64,000 nt of DNA from Oscillospiraceae bacterium. Its GTDB lineage: Bacteria; Bacillota; Clostridia; Oscillospirales; CAG-272. The notes under the pieces are model-generated. The model had not been told where the DNA came from and searched no databases. It worked only from the letters and a program-made list of their open reading frames with translations. Location: positions 55,516 through 119,515 of the forward strand of contig SVQK01000097.1 of the NCBI GenBank assembly GCA_015065385.1, in the 5' to 3' direction. Made by a program: the position numbers and the translations under genes. Positions 1-7,119 of this stretch are shown piece after piece; position 1 is the first letter of the stretch; each line of letters begins with the position of its first letter.

Positions 1-270
1 TTTTCCCTTGGCGCAGGGGACCGGGGGACGTTCCGCCGCCTTCTCCTCCGCCTGATCGGGGGGAAGAACGCGCCTCACTCCCGCGTGGATGGGCCCCTCC
101 GCCGGTTCGCCCGACGCCGCCTCGGACTGCACTACGCCGTCCAGCCGTACCTTCAGCGCTTCAAAATCCCGGGCGAGCTCTTTCTCCGCCTCGGGAGAGA
201 GGGCCAGCATCGCGGACGCGGTCAGTTTTTTCAGATCCGGTTCGGGGACCGGCTTATTCGTTTCGTTCAT
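1..270 (-). CDS. gatC: GatC-like amidotransferase subunit C, partial (3' end outside window)
   Basis: The first 90 codons read open from ATG 270 to the window edge. The N-terminal half (LKKLTASAMLALSPEAEKELARDFEAL) matches the usual GatC pattern of a short helix with an 'LA.L.LS.EE...' motif. It is followed by a proline-rich turn with GPIHAGVRRVLPPD, in the place of the GatC '.P..H...LR.D' segment. GatC is the small subunit of GatCAB, which amidates Glu-tRNA(Gln) or Asp-tRNA(Asn). The start overlaps the 3' end of nfo by 17 nt, with AAGGAG about 10 nt upstream, so the two genes are probably translationally coupled. gatA would be expected just beyond the window. The assignment rests on a short, weakly conserved family, so a different small protein remains possible. 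Confidence 0.6.
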   Translation of the reverse strand, partial: MNETNKPVPEPDLKKLTASAMLALSPEAEKELARDFEALKVRLDGVVQSEAASGEPAEGPIHAGVRRVLPPDQAEEKAAERPPVPCAKGK

Positions 271-1117
271 AGGGATCGTTCTCCTTCAGAATGCGGATTT
301 CCCGCGCGTAGCCCGCCTCGTCGTTCGGCGTCTCAAGGATCTTCGGAATGCCTTTGAGCAGGGGATGGCGGGCGATCCGGACAAGGGCCTTTTCTCCGAT
401 AAAGCCTTCCCCGAGCTTTGCGTGCCGGTCCTTCCGGGATCCTCCCGGATTGGCCGAATCGTTCAGGTGCACCGCCCGGAGCCGGTCCAGCCCGAGGACG
501 GAATCGAACTCTCGCAGAACCCCGTCGAAGCTGTCCCGGACATCGTATCCCGCGTCGCTGACATGGCAGGTGTCGAGCGTCACGCCGAGAGAGGAACGCA
601 GGGCAGGATCCACCATGGAGAGGATCGACGCAAGCTCCTCGAAGCTGCGCCCGAGCTCCGTCCCCTTCCCCGCCATCGTCTCGAGCAGGACAACGGTCTT
701 CATGCCGGGCCACAGCACCTGCTCCAGCATCGCGGCCACGATCCGGCATCCCTCCTCCGCGCCCTGTCCGACATGGCAGCCGGGGTGGAAGTTGTACAGC
801 ACGCCGGGGAGCTGTTCCAGAAAGGTCAGCTCGGCGCGCATGGAATCCCAGGTGTAGTCCCGCACCTCCGGTTTCAGGGCGCAGGGATTGTATGTATAGG
901 GCGCGTGAGCCACGGGAAGAATCACCTCCCTGCGGCATAACATCCCGGCCAGCCCCTTCACATCCTCTTTGTCCGGCTCCCGGTTCGGCGTCCTGCCCCG
1001 CGGATTTTTTGTAAAAAACTGGAAGGTGTTCCCCCCGAGCCCCAAAATCCGCGCGCCCATCGCGGAATACCCGTCCGACAGGGACAGGTGACAGCCGACG
1101 ATGAAATCCTTGTCCAT
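254..1117 (-). CDS. nfo: Deoxyribonuclease IV (AP endonuclease, Nfo family)
   Basis: 287 aa, the usual Nfo length. It would cleave DNA 5' to abasic sites in base excision repair, using a TIM barrel with three metal ions. Visible family features are GCHLSLSDGYSAMG near the N-terminus, 'LPVAHAPYTYN' and 'NFHPGCHVG' (metal-binding His), 'LLETMAGKGTELG' (metal Glu), 'GVTLDTCHVSDAGYD' (Asp/His) and 'VHLNDSANPGGSRKDRHAKLGEGFIG', which carries the DRH and GEG signatures. The start ATG 1117 was chosen because AAAAGGAGG lies just upstream and MDKDFIVG aligns with family N-termini. The longer track ORF to 2116 is an artefact. Its 3' end overlaps the gatC-like gene. Confidence 0.95.
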   Translation of the reverse strand: MDKDFIVGCHLSLSDGYSAMGARILGLGGNTFQFFTKNPRGRTPNREPDKEDVKGLAGMLCRREVILPVAHAPYTYNPCALKPEVRDYTWDSMRAELTFLEQLPGVLYNFHPGCHVGQGAEEGCRIVAAMLEQVLWPGMKTVVLLETMAGKGTELGRSFEELASILSMVDPALRSSLGVTLDTCHVSDAGYDVRDSFDGVLREFDSVLGLDRLRAVHLNDSANPGGSRKDRHAKLGEGFIGEKALVRIARHPLLKGIPKILETPNDEAGYAREIRILKENDPYERNE

Positions 1118-1180
1118 CCGCCCCTCCTTTTCCGCTTTCGCCGGGGACAACCCTCCCCCGCGCTTTTTTTGCATTTTCCG

Positions 1181-1209
1181 TTGATACCGCCGGGAAAACC
1201 GCGTATAAT
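1181..1209 (+). promoter_or_regulatory. Sigma-A promoter for the YihY/BrkB gene
   Basis: TTGATA (1181-1186), 17-nt spacer, TATAAT (1204-1209). It lies about 30 nt upstream of the TTG start at 1241. Confidence 0.8.
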
Positions 1210-1240
1210 AAAGCAAAATCGTTTTTCCCGGAGTTCCGCT

Positions 1241-2134
1241 TTGAAATCGAAACTGTTCTCGCTCCACCCGGCTTTGGGCAGGGTCGTCGGACTCATCCGA
1301 TCCGCGTCGGGCCGCTTTGAAGAGGATCTGATCTCCCTCAGCGCGGCGCAGGCGACCTTTTTTCTCGTGACCTCGGCCGTGCCGTTTCTGTCCCTTCTCG
1401 CCGCCCTGACCGGGTTTCTCCTGCCCGAGAATCCCGCCGACCTTCCCCTCCCCGACGCGCTGACGACCGGCAGTTTGGGGACGTTTCTGCGCATGCTGAC
1501 GGAGCAGATCTCGACGCCGCCCGGAGTCCCGCTTCTGTCCGTCAGCGCGGCGACCACGCTCTGGACCGCGTCCCGGGGCATTTCCGCGCTCAGAGAGGGC
1601 GTGGGACGGATCTATAAAACCCGGAGCGAACCGACGCGGGGCGCGCTCCCCGGACGGCTGGCGGCGATTCCGACGACCCTCGCGGTCATGGCGGCGGTCA
1701 CGGGCTCGTCCCTGCTGCTCTTTTTCGGGAACGTCCTGCTGTCCTGCGTCGGCGGGGACACGCTTGCGGGACGGGCGGCGGAAGCTCTGGCAAGATCGCT
1801 CGGACTCCCTCTCCTGTATCTGCTCCTTGCGGCGGTGTTCGCGCTGGTCTACGCGGCGGCGGGAGTGAGAAGTCCCCTCTTTCCGAAGCGGTTCCGCGGG
1901 CATCTTCCCGGGGCGTTCTTCTCCGCGGCGGGATGGATCCTCTTCTCCCTGCTCTATTCCGTCTATATCGACCATTTCCCGCGCGCGTCCGCCGTCTACG
2001 GTACGCTCAGCGCCGTCTGCCTCGTCATGCTCTGGCTTTACGCCTGCACCCTCATTCTTCTGACGGGAGCCGAGATCAACCGCATGCTGGCGGAAAAGCG
2101 CTCCGGATCCGGGCATGCCGAAAAGATGCTGTGA
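1241..2134 (+). CDS. YihY/BrkB family multi-pass membrane protein
   Basis: 297 aa from a TTG start. The track ATG at 1088 lies upstream of the promoter and inside nfo, so it cannot be used. TTG 1241 follows CCCGGAG at proper spacing and begins LKSKLFSLHPALGRVVGLIRSA. The protein has about six hydrophobic segments (for example FFLVTSAVPFLSLLAALTGFLL, LLYLLLAAVFALVYAAA, LMLWLYACTLILLTGAEINRML). The C-terminal 'VYGTLSAVCLVMLWLY..ILLTGAEIN' block is the hallmark of the YihY/BrkB family. The family is a widespread inner-membrane protein, formerly mis-annotated as RNase BN, and its function is unsettled. The gene is transcribed alone between two minus-strand groups. Confidence 0.88.
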   Translation: MKSKLFSLHPALGRVVGLIRSASGRFEEDLISLSAAQATFFLVTSAVPFLSLLAALTGFLLPENPADLPLPDALTTGSLGTFLRMLTEQISTPPGVPLLSVSAATTLWTASRGISALREGVGRIYKTRSEPTRGALPGRLAAIPTTLAVMAAVTGSSLLLFFGNVLLSCVGGDTLAGRAAEALARSLGLPLLYLLLAAVFALVYAAAGVRSPLFPKRFRGHLPGAFFSAAGWILFSLLYSVYIDHFPRASAVYGTLSAVCLVMLWLYACTLILLTGAEINRMLAEKRSGSGHAEKML

Positions 2135-2154
2135 ATCTGCCCGTCTCCCGACAA

Positions 2155-2187
2155 CAACCGCGGAACGGTTTTCTCATTCCGCGGTTG
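2155..2187. terminator. Stem-loop between convergent yihY and mltG
   Basis: Perfect 11-bp inverted repeat CAACCGCGGAA / TTCCGCGGTTG with an 11-nt loop, 20 nt after the yihY stop. There is no clear T-run on either strand, so it may be a weak bidirectional terminator or a transcript-end stabiliser. Confidence 0.5.
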
Positions 2188-2237
2188 CCCGTAATGGATT
2201 TGAAGGAAACGCGCCTGCCCCGGCCTCAGCTTCGGCC

Positions 2238-4067
2238 TTACGGCGTTTCGTCCGCCGGAGCGGTCTGGGGCGCGTCGGGTTCCGCCACATTCAGAACGGA
2301 TTCCGCCTGACGGATCTCCTCGATGCGCTGATCGTGCTCCTCCTTCGTCTCGGAGAAGTAGGTCACGCCGTTTCCGGACACGAAATAGTAGAAATTCGTC
2401 TCCGGCACCATCAGCGCGGCCAGCATGGCGGAGGCGGACGGATTGGCGATCGGTCCCGGGGGAAGCCCGTCGTACAGATAGGTGTTGTACGGCGTGTCGT
2501 AGTGCAGATCCACCGTGCGCTCGCCCGTTTCGTGCTCGATGGCGTAGACCACCGTGGCGTCGCTCTCCATCCGGGGATAGACGTCAGGCATTTTCAGACG
2601 GTTGTGAAAGACCGAGGACACGTTGAAGAACTCGGACGGCGCGGCGGCCTCCTTCTCGATCATGGACGCGAGGGTCACGATCTGATCGACCGTGAAGCCC
2701 AGCTCCGCGCACTGGTTCCGGTATTCGCGCGTGAAGATCTGCGAGAACCGGCGCAGGAGGCGGTTGATGACGGTCTGCTCGCTCGAGTTCAGGTAGAAGT
2801 CGTAGGTGTCCGGGAAGAGATAGCCGTCGAGCCGGTAGATCCGGTTTTTGTCCGCGCCGTTTTCCTCGAGCTCCCGGATGAACCAGTAGTCGAATTCGTA
2901 GTTCTGGATGACGTCCACGAATCCCTCGCGCGTGCCGATGCCGTACCGGTTCACGAACAGGTTGATGATATCGTCCGTGGTGTAGCCTTCGGGGATGGTG
3001 ATGCGCACCGTGCCGGTGATTTCCTTCTCCTTGAATTCCGAGAGGATTCGGGAGTAGTTCATCATCGGGCTTATCGTGTACTCCCCGGCGATATAGTCCA
3101 TGTCGTCGTGCTTGTACAGGGCGTAGAGCTTGAAGATCCGCGGATAGCGAATCACGCCGTCCCCGTAAAGGATCTGCGACAGCTCGTCCAGCGTCGTGTT
3201 CGGCGGGATCGTCACCTGCACGGCTTCCTCGGATTTGACGAAGGCGTACATATCGTTGGCGACGCTGATTCCGAACACGGCCAGCGCGACGGCGGACACG
3301 AGCACGAAGATGATATAGACGATGGCCTTGATGACGCTGATGACGGTGTTGCCGCCCTCGTCGGAAACCTCGTACACGACCGCGGATTCCTGCTTCGGCT
3401 TCTTCTCGGCCCTGTTTACCTCGCCGACCTTGAAGTCGGAGGTGCGGGTCTTCGCCATCTGCCCCTGCTCCGCGGAACGAACGGCGGCGGCTTTCTGCGC
3501 GCTCCGTCTGTCGTGCGAAGGGGATCCCTCGCCACGGGTGGGATGCTCCCTGAGAAACCGGTCCAGCTCGCTCTCCTCTTCCACGTCCTGAGCGGGGATG
3601 GGACGGGCGGCGGGCTTCTGTGCCTGTGGCTGCGCCTGATTCGGTGCGGGAGTCCGGGCCTCTGCGGGAACGGGCTTCGACGCCGCGGTCTCCGCTTCCA
3701 TGGCACGGGCAAGGCTCTCGGACAGGTTTCGGACGGGCTGATCCGCCGCCGGTTCACGATCCGCGCGCGAGCCGGGATTTCCCGCCGGTTCCGAAAGGAA
3801 GGTAAATTCGGGATCGGCTCCGGGATCGGCATAAGGCCGGCGGGAGACCGGATCCGCGGCAGGCGCGTCGGAGACCGGGGAGACTTGTCCGCTCTGTGCC
3901 GAAGCAGTCCTTGTCAGATGGGCGGAACCCTTGGCGCGGAGAGCCAGCTCCTGACTGTTGTCGCGGTTGATCCGCGCTTTCAGGGCATCCGCGGAACGCT
4001 CCGTCACGGCGAAGGTCTTCGTCTCGCCGAGGGCTTCTCTGTTGAACTTGTTGTCCGTAAACGGCAC
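2238..4067 (-). CDS. mltG: Endolytic murein transglycosylase MltG (YceG-like)
   Basis: 609 aa. The first ~215 residues are a cytoplasmic low-complexity Pro/Ala/Glu-rich extension. A single membrane segment follows (AIVYIIFVLVSAVALAVFGIS, ~225-245), then the extracytoplasmic YceG domain: a LysM-like part (VTIPPNTTLDELSQILYGDGVI) and a catalytic part containing 'LDGYLFPDTYDFYLNSS', 'LASMIEKEAA' (catalytic Glu) and 'NTYLYDGLPPGPIANPS'. MltG cuts nascent glycan strands and sets chain length. The N-terminal extension is much longer than in E. coli (340 aa), as is common in Clostridia. The gene ends a minus-strand cluster with the CPBP protease, 60 nt downstream of it. Confidence 0.95.
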   Translation of the reverse strand: MPFTDNKFNREALGETKTFAVTERSADALKARINRDNSQELALRAKGSAHLTRTASAQSGQVSPVSDAPAADPVSRRPYADPGADPEFTFLSEPAGNPGSRADREPAADQPVRNLSESLARAMEAETAASKPVPAEARTPAPNQAQPQAQKPAARPIPAQDVEEESELDRFLREHPTRGEGSPSHDRRSAQKAAAVRSAEQGQMAKTRTSDFKVGEVNRAEKKPKQESAVVYEVSDEGGNTVISVIKAIVYIIFVLVSAVALAVFGISVANDMYAFVKSEEAVQVTIPPNTTLDELSQILYGDGVIRYPRIFKLYALYKHDDMDYIAGEYTISPMMNYSRILSEFKEKEITGTVRITIPEGYTTDDIINLFVNRYGIGTREGFVDVIQNYEFDYWFIRELEENGADKNRIYRLDGYLFPDTYDFYLNSSEQTVINRLLRRFSQIFTREYRNQCAELGFTVDQIVTLASMIEKEAAAPSEFFNVSSVFHNRLKMPDVYPRMESDATVVYAIEHETGERTVDLHYDTPYNTYLYDGLPPGPIANPSASAMLAALMVPETNFYYFVSGNGVTYFSETKEEHDQRIEEIRQAESVLNVAEPDAPQTAPADETP

Positions 4068-4127
4068 CTCGCTTTCATGGGACGCTGTCCGCGCGGTCCC
4101 TTCGGATCCCGGCTGAGCGGGAACGAT

Positions 4128-5054
4128 TCACCGGCGCGCTACGGCGACGATGATGAAGAGCAGGACCAGCAGCAGAAAGGCCGGGGTGAAATACGCCTCA
4201 GCAACGCGGGCGAACAGGGTCCTCTTGTCCGACTTGGCGTAGTCGGAGGGAACGTTCTCCTCCGCGTATCCCCGGTAAATGCTCTGCGCTTCGAAGCACA
4301 TCAGCATCGCGGAAAGAACCGCAGCGGCGCAGAGCAGGATGACCAGCAGAAGCATGCTTACGTTCTGCTTGTCCACAATGTACAGAATATACTTTTCGCC
4401 GAACAGGATCACGGCGTTGTAGAGCGCGTGCAGAAGCATCGGGGCGATCAGGGACCGCGTCGCGTACAGCACGGACGAGAGCGCCAGCCCCGCCGCGAAA
4501 TACACCGGAAACCGGACCGCGGAAAAATGCACCATGGCGAACGTCGCCGCCGAAGCCGTCACGGCGATCCCGACGCCCAGCGTTTCGTACTCCCCGATCA
4601 CCACGCCGCGGAAGAGAAATTCCTCCGTCACGGCGGGCAGGACGGCAAACGCCACCGCCACATACAGGCCGTCGAAGAATCCGCTCCCCATGGCGAACGA
4701 GGCCGCGGACGACGCCGAAGACGAGGAAAAGGCCTCCGGCGCGATCCGGTACATGAGGACGGAGAGCAGAACGGCCGACGACGTCATGAAGACGAAGGCG
4801 TGCCACAGGTACAGAAGCTGGGACGGGCGGAAGGGCCTGAGCCGGAGCTTCGGAGTGAACTCCCGTCCCCTGAGGCGGCAGTAGAACAGCGCGGGGAGGG
4901 CGAAAATCAAAAGCTGGATCACCACCGCCGCCAGATACGGATTCTCCCGCATGCCGAGGGAATCCGGCGGGATCAGATCGGCGGCCAGCGTGAGTCCGGC
5001 GACCGCGAGGATCAGAATCGGCGCGGCGGAGGCAGGCTTGATGCGCGGACGCAA
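4128..5054 (-). CDS. CPBP-family intramembrane metalloprotease
   Basis: 308 aa with about eight hydrophobic helices. The Abi/CPBP motifs are visible: 'VTEEFLFRGVV' (EExxxR glutamate pair), 'FAMVHFSAVRFPVYF' (FxxxH) and 'MLLHALYNAVI' (HxxxN), all in order. These membrane proteases are related to Rce1 CAAX endopeptidases. Bacterial members have been linked to peptide maturation and immunity, but no substrate is evident here. The start is 2 nt after the 5-formyl-THF cyclo-ligase stop, so both are in one operon (DJ-1, cyclo-ligase, CPBP, MltG). Confidence 0.88.
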   Translation of the reverse strand: MRPRIKPASAAPILILAVAGLTLAADLIPPDSLGMRENPYLAAVVIQLLIFALPALFYCRLRGREFTPKLRLRPFRPSQLLYLWHAFVFMTSSAVLLSVLMYRIAPEAFSSSSASSAASFAMGSGFFDGLYVAVAFAVLPAVTEEFLFRGVVIGEYETLGVGIAVTASAATFAMVHFSAVRFPVYFAAGLALSSVLYATRSLIAPMLLHALYNAVILFGEKYILYIVDKQNVSMLLLVILLCAAAVLSAMLMCFEAQSIYRGYAEENVPSDYAKSDKRTLFARVAEAYFTPAFLLLVLLFIIVAVARR

Positions 5055-5056
5055 AC

Positions 5057-5665
5057 TCAGCCCTTTCCGGGACGGGATTTGCCCGCGTCCTTGGTGACCT
5101 TGACGCCCTTTTCCGTGAGAAGAATGTCCACGGTCACGTCAAACCGTCCGCGCGGCACCTCGGGCAGGATGTAGTCGGAATAGACCACACCGATGGTGCA
5201 GCCGGAGAAGGCGGAGAGATAGCGGTCGTAGAAGCCCTTGCCGTAGCCCAGACGGTAGCCCGCCCTGTCGTAGACCAGTCCGGGGACGAAGCAGACCGCG
5301 CCGGCCTTCTCGTGCTCCGCGTCGTAGACGGGATTTCCCTCCGGAGGCTCGAGCCCGCCCATGCCGTCGTCTTCGAGCTCGTCGAGGGATTTCACCTCGT
5401 GGTAGGTCATGGTGTGGGATTTCCGGTCGCAGCGGGGGAACAGGACCTTTTTCCCGCGCTCGAACGCCATGGCCGCGATGGCGGAGACGTCGATCTCGTC
5501 CGACGTGGCGGCGTAGAGAAGCACATATTCGGCGTACCGGAAGGACACGAGCCCCGCGGCCGCCTTGCAGATCGCTTCGTCCCGGCGGAATTTCTCCTCC
5601 TCGGGCATGAGCCGCCTGCGTTCCTTGTACTCCTCGCGGATATCATCTTTCTGTTTCTTGATCAT
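5057..5665 (-). CDS. 5-formyltetrahydrofolate cyclo-ligase
   Basis: 202 aa. It catalyses ATP-dependent conversion of 5-formyl-THF to 5,10-methenyl-THF. The start at MIKKQKDDIREEYKERRR (5665) was preferred over the upstream track start because it forms an ATGA overlap with the DJ-1 stop and matches family N-termini (K..R......R). Diagnostic motifs are 'LLYAATSDEIDVS', 'VLFPRC', 'GMGGLEPPEG' and the C-terminal 'VPGLVYDRAGYRLGYGKGFYDRYL', which is the phosphate/folate-binding signature. The C-terminus carries a short basic tail (KSRPGKG). Confidence 0.93.
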   Translation of the reverse strand: MIKKQKDDIREEYKERRRLMPEEEKFRRDEAICKAAAGLVSFRYAEYVLLYAATSDEIDVSAIAAMAFERGKKVLFPRCDRKSHTMTYHEVKSLDELEDDGMGGLEPPEGNPVYDAEHEKAGAVCFVPGLVYDRAGYRLGYGKGFYDRYLSAFSGCTIGVVYSDYILPEVPRGRFDVTVDILLTEKGVKVTKDAGKSRPGKG

Positions 5666-6240
5666 TTCGCAAGCACCGCGGTCCGGAGTCCTTCCGCCGC
5701 GTCTTCTCCTTTCAGTATTTTTACGAGGGCGAAGGCAAATTCCGTCGCCGCTCCCATTCCGCACGCCGTCACAAACCGTCCGTCCGTGACCGCGCGTCCT
5801 TCCGGCGTATCGGCCCGGAGCACCGCCGCGCCCTTGAGTTCCCCTTCGAATCCGGGGAAACAGGTGGCGCGGATCCCGTCGAGCAGTCCGCGGCGGCCCA
5901 AAACCATCGGAGCCGCGCAGATCGCCGCGATCACGCAGTCCGGGTCGGCGGCGGCTTTCGCAAGGATCGCGTCCACCGTGCCGTCCGCGTCGAGATTCTT
6001 CGCCCCCGGCATGCCGCCAGGAAGGATCACGGCCTCGAGCGGGGAGGATCCGTCCAAAAACTCTTCCGCCAGCGCGTCCGCCGTCACGGGGATCCCGTGG
6101 GAACCCGAGACCGTGCGGCAGCCGTCCGGGGCGTGGCCGACCGCCGCGGTCCTGACGTCAAGCCCTGCCCGGCGAAGAAGATCCACGGGGGTCAGCGCTT
6201 CGATTTCCTCAAATCCTTCGGCCAAAAACACGAGAACCAT
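5662..6240 (-). CDS. DJ-1/PfpI family protein
   Basis: 192 aa, single DJ-1/PfpI domain of the YajL/DJ-1 type. Visible are 'VFLAEGFEEIEALTPVDLLRRAG' (conserved acidic E near the nucleophile), 'VILPGGMPGAKNL' and the nucleophile elbow 'VIAAICAAPMVLGRRGLL' with its Cys. Members act as protein/nucleotide deglycases or glyoxalases, or as oxidative-stress chaperones. Which activity applies cannot be told from sequence. First gene of the operon ending in mltG, with a 4-nt ATGA overlap to the cyclo-ligase and its own extended -10 promoter upstream. Confidence 0.92.
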   Translation of the reverse strand: MVLVFLAEGFEEIEALTPVDLLRRAGLDVRTAAVGHAPDGCRTVSGSHGIPVTADALAEEFLDGSSPLEAVILPGGMPGAKNLDADGTVDAILAKAAADPDCVIAAICAAPMVLGRRGLLDGIRATCFPGFEGELKGAAVLRADTPEGRAVTDGRFVTACGMGAATEFAFALVKILKGEDAAEGLRTAVLAK

Positions 6241-6300
6241 CTTTCATACCCGCGGACCGTCGGATCCGCTCTCCTTATCATTCTATGGTTATTCTTTGAT

Positions 6301-6310
6301 ATTATACCAT
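6301..6310 (-). promoter_or_regulatory. Extended -10 promoter for the DJ-1 operon
   Basis: Minus-strand TGGTATAAT (TATAAT = complement of 6301-6306) about 60 nt before the ATG. No good -35 is visible, so the extended TGn motif probably compensates. Confidence 0.6.
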
Positions 6311-6405
6311 AATTGTCCGGGATAAGCGATTAACAAATCATAAACAATGTTGCGGATTTTTCCCGACTTTTATGAATTTCGTCGGAAAAACGCGGTTCCA
6401 GGGGG

Positions 6406-7077
6406 TCAGAGGACCGCCCGGGCCGCCCGGTACACCCGCTCCGCGATGATCTCTTTGGGATCGGGTTCCTCCGCGTTTTCCCCGGCGCAGGGGATCACGA
6501 CCCATCCGCAGGACCGCGCGGCGTAGAAGGCGGCCTCCCGGCTCCGGCGCAGATAGGCCCCGTCCCGCTCGTGGATGTCCGTCGCCCGGCCCGTCTCCGC
6601 CGACCGTTTTCGGACGAGGGCGGAGGACAGGCGCTCCGGCATGTCGAGCAGCATCACAAGATCCGGCTTCGGCAGGCCCAGCTTCACGAATTCAAAATCC
6701 CAGAGCCAGTCGAGAAAGGGATCCCACGCCTCCCGCGGCAGCTTCGAGAGCTGATGGTAGGCGTTCGCGGTGGTATAGCGGTTGGCCAAGATCACGGCGT
6801 CCGGATCGGCGGCGTCCTTCTTCCAGTCGGAGGCGTAGGAGGCGTACCGGTCCGCGGCGAAAAACATGGAGGCGGCGTAGGGGCCGGTATCCGCGGGATT
6901 CTCCCCGAACGCGCCGGAGAGATACATCCGCACGAGCATCGAGCCGTCGGACTTATAGTCGGGGAACTCCAGCGTCCGGACGCGCTTCCCCTCTCCTCTG
7001 AGCCGGTCGGCGAGCAGGGCGGTCTGAGTCCCCTTCCCGGCCCCGTCCAGACCTTCCAGAACGATCAGTTTTGACAT
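6406..7077 (-). CDS. tmk: Thymidylate kinase
   Basis: 223 aa. It phosphorylates dTMP to dTDP. The P-loop is 'LEGLDGAGKGTQTALL'. The residue after the P-loop Lys is Gly rather than the usual Ser/Thr, so it resembles the adenylate-kinase GAGKGT loop. Further motifs are 'TLEFPDYKSDGS', 'FAADRYASYASDW', 'VILANRYTTANAYHQLSKL' (family RY..S..AYQ) and a lid-type 'RKRSAETGRATDIHERD'. It is 42 nt downstream of ftsK and probably in the same transcript. An inverted repeat (TTTTTC.CGAC/GTCGGAAAAA, about 6357-6390) lies downstream. Confidence 0.93.
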   Translation of the reverse strand: MSKLIVLEGLDGAGKGTQTALLADRLRGEGKRVRTLEFPDYKSDGSMLVRMYLSGAFGENPADTGPYAASMFFAADRYASYASDWKKDAADPDAVILANRYTTANAYHQLSKLPREAWDPFLDWLWDFEFVKLGLPKPDLVMLLDMPERLSSALVRKRSAETGRATDIHERDGAYLRRSREAAFYAARSCGWVVIPCAGENAEEPDPKEIIAERVYRAARAVL

Positions 7078-7119
7078 GGATTCGATCTCCGAAATCAGGT
7101 TTCATTCTTCCGCCCGCGC

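Noticed and set aside
254-2116. 620-aa version of the nfo ORF
   Set aside because: The N-terminal 333 codons are antisense to yihY and lack homology; the real start is ATG 1117 with a ribosome site.
2115-5174. 1019-aa plus-strand ORF
   Set aside because: It is the antisense shadow of mltG, the CPBP protease and the start of the cyclo-ligase region; Arg/His/Gly-rich composition, no motifs, no ribosome site.
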